A stretch of 37,837 nt of DNA from Prevotellaceae bacterium UBA6858 (GCA_002451695.1 DKDC01000019.1:59811-97647), one strand, 5' to 3'; numbered from the stretch's first letter, positions 16,168 to 24,184 are shown. Notes: a model not told the origin generated them from the letters alone. Program-made: numbers and translations.

Positions 16168-16887
16168 ATGATTTCGGTTTGCATTGCCACATACAACGGC
16201 GGACGCTTCATCAGGGAACAGCTCCGCTCCATCCTAAGCCAACTGTCCCCCCGCGACGAGATTGTAATCTCTGACGACGGCTCAACCGACAACACCCTGA
16301 GCATTGTGCGCGAGTTCAACTCACCGCTCATCAGGGTTTTCACAAACAACGGGCAACATGGCTACACGCCGAATTTCGAGAACGCGCTGGCACACGCAAA
16401 AGGCGATTACGTTTTCCTGTCCGACCAGGACGACATCTGGGAGCCGCAAAAGGTGAAAGTCTGCATGGAGCATCTTAAAAGCTGCGACTTCGTAATCTCC
16501 GACGCCACGATGGTTGATGCCGGAAACAGGATTATCGCCCAATCGTTCTGCGCCGAAAGGCATTCTAAACCCGGACTAATCAGCAACCTCATACGCTTCA
16601 GCTATCTCGGCTGCTGCATGGCGTTCAGGAAAGAGGTGCTGCGCAAGGCACTGCCATTCCCCCCCAACCACAAATGCTGCACCCACGACAACTGGCTCGC
16701 GCTTGTCGGGCTGGCGTTCCACAAAACCGTTTTCCTAAACGACAAACTCATACGCTACCGCCGCTATGGAGACAACACGTCAGCCGCCGGACTGAAAAAA
16801 ACCACAAGCGCATGGTTCAAGCTGAAATACCGCCTGTATCTTGTATATTGGATCTTGCGGCGCATAAGCCACAACAAAACACTTTAA
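16168..16887 (+). CDS. Family 2 glycosyltransferase
   Basis: This is a 239-residue GT-A enzyme. It opens MISVCIATYNGGRFIREQL, has VISDDGSTDNT at about residues 33-43 and the metal-binding DQDDIWEP at 86-93, features shared with rhamnosyl- and other alpha-sugar transferases of Gram-negative O-antigen clusters. It is the last gene of the operon, 18 nt after the previous transferase. It is slightly short for the family but the conserved N-terminal catalytic half is complete. Donor and acceptor are unknown. Confidence 0.83.
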   Translation: MISVCIATYNGGRFIREQLRSILSQLSPRDEIVISDDGSTDNTLSIVREFNSPLIRVFTNNGQHGYTPNFENALAHAKGDYVFLSDQDDIWEPQKVKVCMEHLKSCDFVISDATMVDAGNRIIAQSFCAERHSKPGLISNLIRFSYLGCCMAFRKEVLRKALPFPPNHKCCTHDNWLALVGLAFHKTVFLNDKLIRYRRYGDNTSAAGLKKTTSAWFKLKYRLYLVYWILRRISHNKTL

Positions 16888-17137
16888 CCGAAGATCAGCG
16901 GAAAGAATGAATGCTGTGGCAAATGTTCCAAACCTTTTTCCCGGCGTTGGGAAAATGCTTCAATTGGGAAGCGAGTCAGAACACGAGATTAATGATTGGA
17001 AAAATTGCTCTTACAGACGATAAAGCCGCTGTTCCACGCAAGGCGGAATGCCGTTTGGGGGCGTTTTTCTAACATTCTGATTATCACAATTTTACCGCAA
17101 ACCTTCCTTCTTTTATAACAATCTGTTTTACAACGCA

Positions 17138-17235
17138 TTGCAAGGTGCGAAAAAAAGGTCTGATGTAGTCTGGATTATGTCTGATATAGTTTTTTCTACA
17201 TCGGACGTAGTTTTTCCTACATCAAATGTAGTTTT
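17138..17235 (-). repeat. 21-nt-period hairpin array, copy C
   Basis: Read on the minus strand, this copy has cores ACTACAT, ACTACGT, ACTATAT and ACTACAT at exact 21-nt steps, then CAGACC, a T-run and the CTTGCAA tail. The first two units contain self-complementary stretches (CTACATttGATGTAG, CTACGTccGATGTAG). It lies in a convergent gap, about 67 nt from the intact 108-bp element on the same relative side as for copy A. Confidence 0.8.
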
Positions 17236-17302
17236 GGCGGTATTGGTTTTGCGATAACTGTATGTGGAATTAACTGTTTGCTTATTGCATATTGTATATA
17301 TG

Positions 17303-17410
17303 TAGGGGCGTATGGCATACGCACTTTGCCCCGCCGCCCAAACCGCACCGCGAACTTTTATCGCAACTTTGCAAACCTGGCGCAATTCGGGCGTATGGCA
17401 TACGCCCCTA
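17303..17410. mobile_element. 108-bp MITE-like element, copy 2
   Basis: It is the same length as the copy at 115-222 and has the same ends (TAGGGGCGTATGGC and CGCCCCTA), each arm a near-palindrome. Interior segments CGCAATTCGGGCG before the right arm and GCCGCC after the left arm are shared with copy 1, while the middle has diverged. It is non-coding and no transposase lies nearby. Confidence 0.65.
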
Positions 17411-17551
17411 CGGCAGCGCAATTCATTTATTAATCGCCACTTATATATTCGCAGCGCACGCGGTATAAATGTTTAATCATGTTCAGATTCCAGAAGTGCC
17501 TTGTTCTGAATTTAAGCCGCATATTGTTTTGCCGGCATCGTGTGCTGACAC

Positions 17552-17589
17552 AAAAAAGCGCGGTCTGCACCATGCTGTGCAAACCGCGC
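17552..17589 (-). terminator. Intrinsic terminator of the btuB-btuG operon
   Basis: GCGCGGTCTGCAC (17558-17570) pairs with GTGCAAACCGCGC (17577-17589), 13 bp with one mismatch-type pair and a 6-nt loop. On the minus strand six T follow (plus-strand A at 17552-17557). It lies about 25 nt after the btuG stop codon. Confidence 0.87.
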
Positions 17590-17613
17590 TATGTATCTTA
17601 TTTGGGATGTTTC

Positions 17614-18798
17614 CTACTTCAAGCCTTTGAGCTGGGTTGTGGTGAAGGCCATGTGCCCGGGTATCAGCCCCGTGGTCGCCGACCATTGCAGCTTGCCGTC
17701 CGCGCTGTAGCAGTAGAGCGCGCCGGGTGTCTTGTAGTCTTTCGCGTCAGCCACGAAAATCTCCTTTGTGTCGGGATTCACGGCAACGGCATACGGCATC
17801 ACAATCCTGCTGTCTGTTCCGTCGGTTATGAAACCTGCTGCTGAAAGTTCCTTGGTCTTGGTGTTGTAGAGCGAATACGAGTTCGTGGCCTCGTATGTGG
17901 GTGCCTTGTATTCCACGCCTATTATATACAGGTTATCTCCGGCTGTGGCGATGGCGGAAACGCGTGTGTCGATTGAGTCGCTCAATGCCGCAGTCTCCGT
18001 GTTCACCACATATATCTTGGAACTTACCGTGCTGTAGTTTCCTGTGGAGATTACATAAAGGTTGCCGTCATTGCCGAGAGCCACCTTGCCGAGGTTAAGC
18101 CCGGCGTCGATTGTCTTTTCAACCTGCATTGTCTGCGGGTCTATCACGTTGACTGAATGCTCGTAGTTGGGGTACATATACCCGCCCGAATTGGCAACGA
18201 ACACCTTTCCGTTGGCAAAGGCGACGCCCTCGGGCTGATAGCCCACGGTTACGGTGCTTTCAACGGAGTTTGTGTTGAGGTTTACCTTATACACCGAGCC
18301 TTTGGTGGTTTCCGATGTCTTGTCGGTGGGGTCGGCATACGAGGACACATAGGCATAGTTGCCGTCGAAGGTTATGAAGCGGCACGCGGGGATGTCGATG
18401 GAAGCCACGTGCTTGCCTGTCTTTGCGCTCATCACCTCCACAAGGTTCGAGCCGTTCATCACGGCATACACCTTGCCCTTGTAAACCTGGATGTCGTTTC
18501 CCGTGTCGCCAAGTCCGAGCGTTACGTCCGGGTTTATGGTCGGGAAAAGGTTAAGGTAATAGTTGCCATTGGTGTAGTCGAAATAGTCCAGCGAGGACTT
18601 GTTCGTTCCCATTGCGCCCTCGTTGAGCACGAAAACGCCCTTTGAGCTGAGGTTTTTCTGCGGTGTTGCAACCGTTGTGCCAGTGATGTCGATTTTCGGC
18701 GTGTTGTCATCATCAGAACAGGCAGTGAACTGGAACGCCGCCGAAAGAAGCAGTGCGGCAATCGCGCTTAGGCGAAGGGATTTCTTTAGATCTCTCAT
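17614..18798 (-). CDS. btuG: BtuG-like surface cobalamin-binding lipoprotein (beta-propeller)
   Basis: The 394-residue protein starts with a lipoprotein signal ending FTAC (Cys 27), followed directly by SDDDN, a tag of the kind that sends Bacteroidota lipoproteins to the cell surface. The body is a run of YncE/DUF5074-type beta-propeller repeats (for example FVLNEGAMGTNKSSLDYFD, VYAVMNGSNLVEVMSAKTGK, VYVVNTETAALSD). BtuG proteins bind corrinoids very tightly at the surface and pass them to BtuB. The gene lies 4 nt after btuB and behind a cobalamin riboswitch, which strongly supports this role over other propeller functions. A terminator at 17552-17589 closes the operon. Confidence 0.85.
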   Translation of the reverse strand: MRDLKKSLRLSAIAALLLSAAFQFTACSDDDNTPKIDITGTTVATPQKNLSSKGVFVLNEGAMGTNKSSLDYFDYTNGNYYLNLFPTINPDVTLGLGDTGNDIQVYKGKVYAVMNGSNLVEVMSAKTGKHVASIDIPACRFITFDGNYAYVSSYADPTDKTSETTKGSVYKVNLNTNSVESTVTVGYQPEGVAFANGKVFVANSGGYMYPNYEHSVNVIDPQTMQVEKTIDAGLNLGKVALGNDGNLYVISTGNYSTVSSKIYVVNTETAALSDSIDTRVSAIATAGDNLYIIGVEYKAPTYEATNSYSLYNTKTKELSAAGFITDGTDSRIVMPYAVAVNPDTKEIFVADAKDYKTPGALYCYSADGKLQWSATTGLIPGHMAFTTTQLKGLK

Positions 18799-18802
18799 GT
18801 TT

Positions 18803-20800
18803 TTATATGTTTATTGATAAAGTGATTTTATAGTTTCTTCCCGGCATGGGGTAGCACCTCACCACATCGTAGTGGCGGTTGAGCACATTGTTCACCGCCA
18901 ACGAGATTTTCGCCTCCGCCCCCATGAGCGAAAGGCTGCGGTTTACGGCAAGATCGTTTATGCAGTGGCTGCGTATGCAGTTGGCGGGGATGTTCGCGCT
19001 TGAGTCGTAACGCCGTCCTGTGTACAAGAAGCTGTAGTCCGCACTCCATTTCCTCCACGCCACATTGGCTACGGCCGAAGCCGAATGCTTGGGTATGTAG
19101 GCTATCTGCCCCTTGTAGTAAGGGCTGTCTTTGTCGGAGCAGTCCATTGAACGCTGCCGCGTGTACGTGGCTTTTGCGCCTATGTCCACGCTCCCCAATC
19201 TTACAGCCGTTTCCACCCTCGCCTCAAGCCCGTGCACCACAACCTTCCCGAGGTTTGTCATCGTCCAGCGGAACTGGTTTGTTGTCGGCACGGCTATGAT
19301 TTTGTCGGATATGCGGTTTATGTACCCGTCAAGCCTGACTTCGAGGTTTTTCAACGCCCTCCCCTCCTTCGGTACACGCCATGAAACGCCGCCATCAAGC
19401 TGTGTGGCATATTCGGGTTTGAGGTTGGAGTTGCCTATAAAGGTGTAGTACAAATCATTGAACGTGGGCACGCGGTAGGAACGCTTGCAGAATGCGCGCA
19501 GCGTAAGTCCGGGCAAAAATGCGGGACGCCACGCGGCAAACACGGCTGGGGTAAAGCCTGTATGCCCGGAGTTTTTCCCGCCGTTGCGGTTTCTCACGCG
19601 GTTGCCGACGTATGTAAGCAATGCGTTTCCTTGAAACTCAAAATCCCCAGTGCGAGCGTTTACTGCCGCCGATGCGAAAACGCTGTTGCGCAAAGGCTTT
19701 GCAAACTCGCGTAGGTCGGCATTGAGCGCGTCAAAGGCATAATCGGCAGAAAGAGATGCCTGTATGTTTTCCGAGAAATCGTATTTGTTTGCCGCCGAAA
19801 CATACACGCCGCTCTGGTGGTAGTGGTTGTTTATGAACATAGCCCCCTGGTCGCGGCGCGGGTCGTAGAAATAATGAAGGTAGTCGTATGTGAGCTTTGT
19901 GTTGACAAGCAGCGAATAATTGCCGAGGCGTTTTGTGAACGCGCCCTGCACAAAAGTGTTCACGTCCCTTTGGCGGTCGATGTGCGAAAGGCGGTTTCTC
20001 ACCACCGCTCCGGGCAGACCGCGCCGCGAGGAATAGACATAGCCCCTTGCACGCCAGTTCCCGCCCGGAATGCGACCGTAAAGCGAAGCCTCGCCCCGCA
20101 GCACGGTTATGTCGCCGTTGCGCCGTGTGGCGGTGGTGTCGTATCCGCCGTCCAAATGGTAGCGGTATTTGTATCTGCCGTTTGACGTGAGCCACGCCGC
20201 GTCAACCTGCAAGGCCGTCTTTTCCGACAATTTTTGTTCCCAAAACACCTCGGGCGAAAATGTGCCGAAAGAGCCGCCCTGCACCACGGCACGCAGGTTA
20301 TGCGCCCTGCCGTGAAACTCCGGGCTGCGTGCGGCAATGTCCACATTAGATGCCGAAGCGAAATTGCGGGCCGGCTTGAAAATGCCGCCGTTGCCGCCGT
20401 TGCTCAATGTTATGCCGCCCACATTCGCAAGCGAGAGCCTTCCGAGGTCAACAATGCCGTTTTGCGCGTTGGCAATCTCCACCCCGTCATAGCTCACAGC
20501 GGTATGTTCCGTACCCATGCTGCGCACGTCTATGGTTTTAAGCCCGCCTATTCCGCCGTAGTCCTTGAGCTGCACGCCCGAGAAATAACGCACGGCATCG
20601 GCAACGCTGTACGAGTTCATGCGCCTCAGGCTTTCGCCGTCAAGGGTCTGTTGCGAGGTTATCGTGTTGGCATTGCGCTGCCCGCTGACCACCGCAGCCG
20701 GCAGTGCCGGAGCGTCAAGAGTGTCGCGCAAAGCGTTGCTTCCCTGCGCATACGCGCCGGAGACAAAAAACACAGACATATATATAATATACTTCCTCAT
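18803..20800 (-). CDS. btuB: TonB-dependent cobalamin receptor
   Basis: The 665-residue outer-membrane protein has a signal peptide (MRKYIIYMSVFFVSGAYAQ), an N-terminal plug domain (about residues 45-160, with SVADAVRYFSGVQLKDYGG and TIDVRSMGTEHTAVSYDGVEI) and a long beta-barrel ending in aromatic-rich strands. It lacks the carboxypeptidase-like N-terminal extension of SusC proteins, which fits a BtuB-type receptor. It would import cobalamin or related corrinoids using TonB-ExbBD energy. The substrate call rests mainly on the cobalamin riboswitch upstream (20958-21145) and on the BtuG-like gene directly downstream. The start codon abuts a hairpin that includes a GGAGG, so expression is likely controlled at translation. 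Confidence 0.9.
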   Translation of the reverse strand: MRKYIIYMSVFFVSGAYAQGSNALRDTLDAPALPAAVVSGQRNANTITSQQTLDGESLRRMNSYSVADAVRYFSGVQLKDYGGIGGLKTIDVRSMGTEHTAVSYDGVEIANAQNGIVDLGRLSLANVGGITLSNGGNGGIFKPARNFASASNVDIAARSPEFHGRAHNLRAVVQGGSFGTFSPEVFWEQKLSEKTALQVDAAWLTSNGRYKYRYHLDGGYDTTATRRNGDITVLRGEASLYGRIPGGNWRARGYVYSSRRGLPGAVVRNRLSHIDRQRDVNTFVQGAFTKRLGNYSLLVNTKLTYDYLHYFYDPRRDQGAMFINNHYHQSGVYVSAANKYDFSENIQASLSADYAFDALNADLREFAKPLRNSVFASAAVNARTGDFEFQGNALLTYVGNRVRNRNGGKNSGHTGFTPAVFAAWRPAFLPGLTLRAFCKRSYRVPTFNDLYYTFIGNSNLKPEYATQLDGGVSWRVPKEGRALKNLEVRLDGYINRISDKIIAVPTTNQFRWTMTNLGKVVVHGLEARVETAVRLGSVDIGAKATYTRQRSMDCSDKDSPYYKGQIAYIPKHSASAVANVAWRKWSADYSFLYTGRRYDSSANIPANCIRSHCINDLAVNRSLSLMGAEAKISLAVNNVLNRHYDVVRCYPMPGRNYKITLSINI

Positions 20801-20842
20801 TCCGTTTCCTCCATGATAAGCTTGGCCCTAAAAGAAACGGAA
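20800..20842 (-). promoter_or_regulatory. Start-codon hairpin of btuB, likely riboswitch expression platform
   Basis: On the minus strand TTCCGTTTC (20842-20834) pairs perfectly with GAAACGGAA (20808-20800). The right arm ends at the A of the btuB ATG, and a GGAGG (20812-20808) lies at its edge, extendable by G-U pairs to the T-run after the left arm. This would hide the ribosome-binding region. How the aptamer controls it is inferred. Confidence 0.6.
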
Positions 20843-20957
20843 CACGCACGGCAACACTGGCGATGCAGGCCACAGTACACCGCCTCTGGAAGAACGCACA
20901 AGGCACATCCTCCCGAATGTTGTCCGTTCCCGTCCTCGCAGGTGCCGAACATTATGG

Positions 20958-21145
20958 GCTGCGGCAGGTCTTCTGGCTCGTCATGTCCCGCGCCTTCTCA
21001 CAGCCAAAGGCTGCAATGGCTTTCGTGCCTGCCGGCACGGCGGGAAATCACCCTCTGGGGCGTAACGCAAGGCACACACGGCACTTTGCGAAAGACACAC
21101 AGCAACGGGATTGTGCGGGATTCCCACCCGCTTCCCTTTTAATCG
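20958..21145 (-). promoter_or_regulatory. Cobalamin riboswitch upstream of btuB
   Basis: Read on the minus strand, the core begins AAAAGGGAAGCGGGTGGGAA (21140-21121), continues TCCCGCAC and then CCCGTTGCTGTG (about 21109-21098), and ends with the B12 box GAGCCAGAAGACCTGCC (20979-20963). The middle contains AAGCCATTGC and GAGAAGGCGCGGGACA, matching the AGCCACTG and GGGAAGGC elements of cobalamin aptamers. It lies about 160 nt before btuB, and a promoter box at 21185-21192 fits a transcript starting just upstream. Cobalamin binding is expected to lower expression of the uptake genes. Confidence 0.93.
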
Positions 21146-21184
21146 CGCACGGAACAAAAGCCCGCGTGCGAACCGCAGTCACTG

Positions 21185-21192
21185 CAAAGTTA
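21185..21192 (-). promoter_or_regulatory. Candidate -7 box of the riboswitch-btuB-btuG transcript
   Basis: On the minus strand this reads TAACTTTG, an exact TAnnTTTG match. Transcription would begin near 21178, about 40 nt before the aptamer core. The -33 region is a T-run without a clean TTTG. Confidence 0.58.
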
Positions 21193-21238
21193 CGGATATT
21201 AGTCAGAAAAAATGCCACGCCCACAGGAAAATCGCCAC

Positions 21239-21254
21239 AAATCATGCGGCGGGA
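21239..21254 (+). repeat. Left 16-bp direct repeat bounding the restriction-modification cassette
   Basis: AAATCATGCGGCGGGA is repeated identically at 24111-24126. This copy ends 12 nt before the stop codon of the acetyltransferase gene. The two copies enclose exactly the three cassette genes and the cassette promoter. Confidence 0.75.
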
Positions 21255-21266
21255 AACATTGCCGTA

Positions 21267-21704
21267 TCATGAAAGCTTCTTGCAGTACACATTTGTTTCC
21301 TTTATCTTAAAACCCACAGACCTATAAAGGACATTAGCAGCAATGCGCGTCGGGCGGGAGGTGAGCATTACTGTAACATTCCCGAGCGACTTGGCGTAAT
21401 CCATTGCATAATTCACCAGAAGTTTTCCAAACGCCCTTCCACGAAATTCAGAATCCACCACTACATCCTCTATCCACACCTTTCGACCTGTAGGGCAAAC
21501 GTAAACGCACACACAAAGCATTCCTATGATTGCACTTCCACACAAAAGCAGAAACAAATGGCTTGTATCAGAACTAACCAAGTTTTCAAAATCGTCTCTT
21601 GAAAGTACGCACTCTTTAGTACTCAACTGTCCCAAAAGGCAATTCACAGCCACAAGGTACTCTTCCTTACATTCACGCACTTCAAAAACTCTGACGTTTT
21701 CCAC
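21267..21704 (-). CDS. GNAT-family N-acetyltransferase
   Basis: The 145-residue protein is a single GNAT domain. The acetyl-CoA pyrophosphate loop is RGRAFGKLLVNYAMDYAKSLG, preceded by the strand VWIEDVVVDSEF, and the C-terminus LYRSVGFKIKETNVYCKKL is the usual motif B ending. Such enzymes acetylate amino groups of small molecules or proteins; the substrate is not readable. It lies 19 nt after the restriction endonuclease gene in the same direction and within the direct repeats, so it belongs to the cassette. The base composition is A+T-richer than the flanking genes, as in the other two cassette genes. Confidence 0.85.
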   Translation of the reverse strand: MENVRVFEVRECKEEYLVAVNCLLGQLSTKECVLSRDDFENLVSSDTSHLFLLLCGSAIIGMLCVCVYVCPTGRKVWIEDVVVDSEFRGRAFGKLLVNYAMDYAKSLGNVTVMLTSRPTRIAANVLYRSVGFKIKETNVYCKKLS

Positions 21705-21723
21705 AGGAAACAGGCTTTAATCC

Positions 21724-22824
21724 TTACAAGTCTGACACTATTTTATTCCACGCCTGTTTATGCTCATACTTTACAGCCTTATCTGAAGCCAACAATCTTG
21801 TATAACCATCAATGAAATCCGTCGGATTGTCCAGCAAACGAAGATAGTATTTCAGTGTCGGAATAATGCCATTTATAACCAACTGGCAATTATATATGTT
21901 CTTTATGCGATGCACCTCGTGCATTATCTTTTCCCGTTCTTCCTCCAATACAGGCTTTGTTGATAATATATAATATCTGGAAATATGGCAAGTTTGTATC
22001 TTTTCCTTGGCAACTTCCACTATATCATACGACACAGGTATGTCGAATTTCACCTCTACTGCCTCATAAGGTGTCCCGTCGCTATTCACAACGTCTATGT
22101 CGCCTTTTCTGCCGCTTCGTGCATCCGCAGAAGTATGACTTTCTAACGGAAGTAACTTCTTGTCTTCATACCTTTTCAATTCCCTTACCAAATTCTCATA
22201 TATGGCATAAAGAGCCAACACCGGCAATCTTGAAGCCCCTTTACAGTTATATTTACAATAAAAATGTTTTTCCAACAAAGCGACAATCTCGCTTATTGGG
22301 AGGTTTTGCGGGACTGCCAAATCGAAGCGGTTTTTATTCCTTATAAGAATAAGCCCTTGAAACAAGTAGTCCACAATTTCCATACACAGCCCGCTTTCCT
22401 GTATTGCCTTTAAGCAGTTTATAAAAGCAAATTTGAGTTGGCTCGGATTTATTGCACCCGTATAATTCTCATCATACGGCACCTTTTGCTCCAACGACCG
22501 CGTTAACCATCCGCTTTCGCGCATACAAGGAAAACCGCACTCTTTCAAAAAAGGAGTTACATAATGGGTGTCAAACGTTCTTCCAGAATATCCACCCTCA
22601 ATGCTGCACTGATGTTTCCTAATATCTTGTTCTGGATGGAGGAACTTATAAATTGCACTTGTCATAACAACAGTCAACACCCCTTTACTCTTTTCCGCAT
22701 GGGAAAGCACCACATCAAGGCCTTTTTTTATTTCTGCGGGTAAATCTGAAACGATCTCTTGCTTGTCGGATATTTTCTTTGCCGAACTATTATACAGGTC
22801 TCTTATGGCGGAAGCTTCGTTCAT
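21724..22824 (-). CDS. Type II restriction endonuclease (possibly SacI-like family)
   Basis: The 366-residue protein is paired with an m5C methyltransferase, their genes overlapping in ATGA (22821-22824). A PD-(D/E)xK-type site is visible: GRKGDIDVV with Asp 242 and Asp 244, followed by EAVEVKFD with Glu 257 and Lys 259. An upstream segment GGYSGRTFDTHYVTPFLKEC (about 78-97) looks like a family motif; from memory it resembles the SacI restriction family, but I could not check this. The frame is open to 22875, but the ATG overlapping the methyltransferase stop is the natural start. It would cut unmethylated DNA at the site protected by its partner. Recognition sequence unknown. Confidence 0.8.
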   Translation of the reverse strand: MNEASAIRDLYNSSAKKISDKQEIVSDLPAEIKKGLDVVLSHAEKSKGVLTVVMTSAIYKFLHPEQDIRKHQCSIEGGYSGRTFDTHYVTPFLKECGFPCMRESGWLTRSLEQKVPYDENYTGAINPSQLKFAFINCLKAIQESGLCMEIVDYLFQGLILIRNKNRFDLAVPQNLPISEIVALLEKHFYCKYNCKGASRLPVLALYAIYENLVRELKRYEDKKLLPLESHTSADARSGRKGDIDVVNSDGTPYEAVEVKFDIPVSYDIVEVAKEKIQTCHISRYYILSTKPVLEEEREKIMHEVHRIKNIYNCQLVINGIIPTLKYYLRLLDNPTDFIDGYTRLLASDKAVKYEHKQAWNKIVSDL

Positions 22825-24005
22825 AACAGTTGTTCCTTTATTTGTTTTGCTATTTCTTGAATCATGGGAACGCAAACAGAATTTCCGATCTGGCGATATT
22901 GTTCAGTAATGCTTTTTGAACGGATGAAATTTGCAGGAAACCCCATCAGCTTATAACATTCCGTTATCGTCAGTTTTCTCACACGGTTTCCATCGTAAAT
23001 CCAAAATCGTCCGGAAGTCTCCTGCGAAGGAAGTGCCGGATGGATTCCGTCTATAGAGTATATTCTGTTGGGCTGCTTATGGACTCTCGACAAGTTTTCC
23101 GTTCCGGGACGGACGCCCGCTTTACGTATTTTTTTATTACGATACCCTACAAATATCAACCCCGACGGTTGCTTCCTGAAAGATTCCAAAATCGTATAAG
23201 GCTCGTGCAAATACTCAAACTCCGTGGTATCTTCATCCAATATATCGCGCAATATCGTGCGAGGTCTTTTTTCCACCTTGGAGAAATCGAACACTTTGCT
23301 TTCATGGCCAATAACAATAAGCCGTTCCCTATTTTGTGGGACACCAAAATCCGAAGCATTCAAAACCTTATAAGAACACTTATACCCCAGATGTTCCAAA
23401 CCATCAAGTATAGTTCTCAATGTGTTACCATGATCATGATGCACCAAATGTTTTACATTTTCCAAAAAGACTACCTTGGGCCTCTTGTATTCTATTATCT
23501 TGAACACATTATATATAAGTGTGCCTCTGGTATCTTCAAAACCTTTCATTTTCCCCGATATGCTGAACGGCTGGCAAGGAAAACCGGCTGTCAACACATC
23601 ATGGCCTGGTATCATCCACAATGGGATTTTTGTTATATCGCCAAAAGGAAGCTCCCCATAGTTGGAAGCATATACTTGTTGTGCAGGAACATTAAAGTCT
23701 GAAGAAAAAACGCATTTTCCTTTTTCCCTTTGCAAGGCAAGACGGAAACCACCAATGCCAGCAAACAGGTCTATAAATGAAAAATCTGAAACCGCAGGAG
23801 GCGGAAAAGGCACATCAACCTGCAAGTCAAACAAGGGGAACATCTTCGTTCCATATGCAAGTGCAGTTTCAGACACACAGCAACCCTCCTTCTCCATGTT
23901 ATATTCATAGGCTTCCGGAGATTGCAAACGATGGGTCAAATAAGCCGCATCATTTTCTGAAAAGCTCGAATATATATTTTTTACCGCTTCCGAATATTTG
24001 TCCAT
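22821..24005 (-). CDS. Type II DNA (cytosine-5)-methyltransferase
   Basis: The 394-residue protein contains the C5-methyltransferase motifs in order: FAGIGGF (81-87, AdoMet binding), GFPCQPFS (141-148, with catalytic Cys 144), LENV (181-184), QNRERL (224-229), the variable target-recognition region, RKLTITECYKLMGFP, and the C-terminal GNSV motif. About 75 residues precede motif I, longer than in the smallest family members. It protects host DNA from the endonuclease encoded directly downstream. It is first in the cassette, and the presence of its own promoter fits the need to make methylase before nuclease. Confidence 0.95.
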   Translation of the reverse strand: MDKYSEAVKNIYSSFSENDAAYLTHRLQSPEAYEYNMEKEGCCVSETALAYGTKMFPLFDLQVDVPFPPPAVSDFSFIDLFAGIGGFRLALQREKGKCVFSSDFNVPAQQVYASNYGELPFGDITKIPLWMIPGHDVLTAGFPCQPFSISGKMKGFEDTRGTLIYNVFKIIEYKRPKVVFLENVKHLVHHDHGNTLRTILDGLEHLGYKCSYKVLNASDFGVPQNRERLIVIGHESKVFDFSKVEKRPRTILRDILDEDTTEFEYLHEPYTILESFRKQPSGLIFVGYRNKKIRKAGVRPGTENLSRVHKQPNRIYSIDGIHPALPSQETSGRFWIYDGNRVRKLTITECYKLMGFPANFIRSKSITEQYRQIGNSVCVPMIQEIAKQIKEQLL

Positions 24006-24035
24006 TTACCGTTGTTCGCCATTTTTTATTTATTG

Positions 24036-24043
24036 CAAATTTA
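24036..24043 (-). promoter_or_regulatory. Candidate -7 box of the restriction-modification operon
   Basis: On the minus strand this reads TAAATTTG, an exact TAnnTTTG match about 30 nt before the methyltransferase start. It lies inside the direct repeats, so the cassette appears to carry its own promoter. CAAA complements occur upstream but not at the ideal spacing. Confidence 0.5.
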
Positions 24044-24110
24044 CTGTATTTTCGGTACAAAAAAAAGCAAAGCTTACTTTTTGAAATTCCTATGTCAAGC
24101 CAAACGAGTA

Positions 24111-24126
24111 AAATCATGCGGCGGGA
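24111..24126 (+). repeat. Right 16-bp direct repeat bounding the restriction-modification cassette
   Basis: Identical to 21239-21254 (AAATCATGCGGCGGGA). It lies about 105 nt upstream of the methyltransferase start and directly before the nitroreductase promoter. The distance between the two copies is 2,872 bp. Confidence 0.75.
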
Positions 24127-24127
24127 G

Positions 24128-24159
24128 TTTGGGCGTTGCGGAAAATAGTAGTAACTTTA
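24128..24159 (+). promoter_or_regulatory. Candidate promoter of the nitroreductase gene
   Basis: TTTG at 24128-24131 and TAACTTTA at 24152-24159 are 20 nt apart, matching the Bacteroidota -33/-7 layout with one mismatch in the -7 box. The ATG at 24185 is 25 nt downstream. The right direct repeat ends one base before the -33 element. Confidence 0.6.
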
Positions 24160-24184
24160 CCGCAGAATACGAACAGGCACAGTC

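Larger units (their letters stand above)
16888..17613. other. Convergent intergenic region after the polysaccharide operon
   Basis: This stretch lies between the last glycosyltransferase gene and the 3' end of btuG. It holds array C (17138-17235), the second MITE-like element (17303-17410) and the btuG terminator (17552-17589). A 53-codon frame at 16911-17072 (starting MLWQMFQTFFPALGKCF) is open but matches nothing I recognise and is not called. No clear terminator for the polysaccharide operon is visible. Confidence 0.6.

Noticed and set aside
16911..17072. 53-codon plus-strand frame after the last glycosyltransferase
   Set aside because: No recognisable sequence and no clear promoter; short open frames of this size occur by chance.
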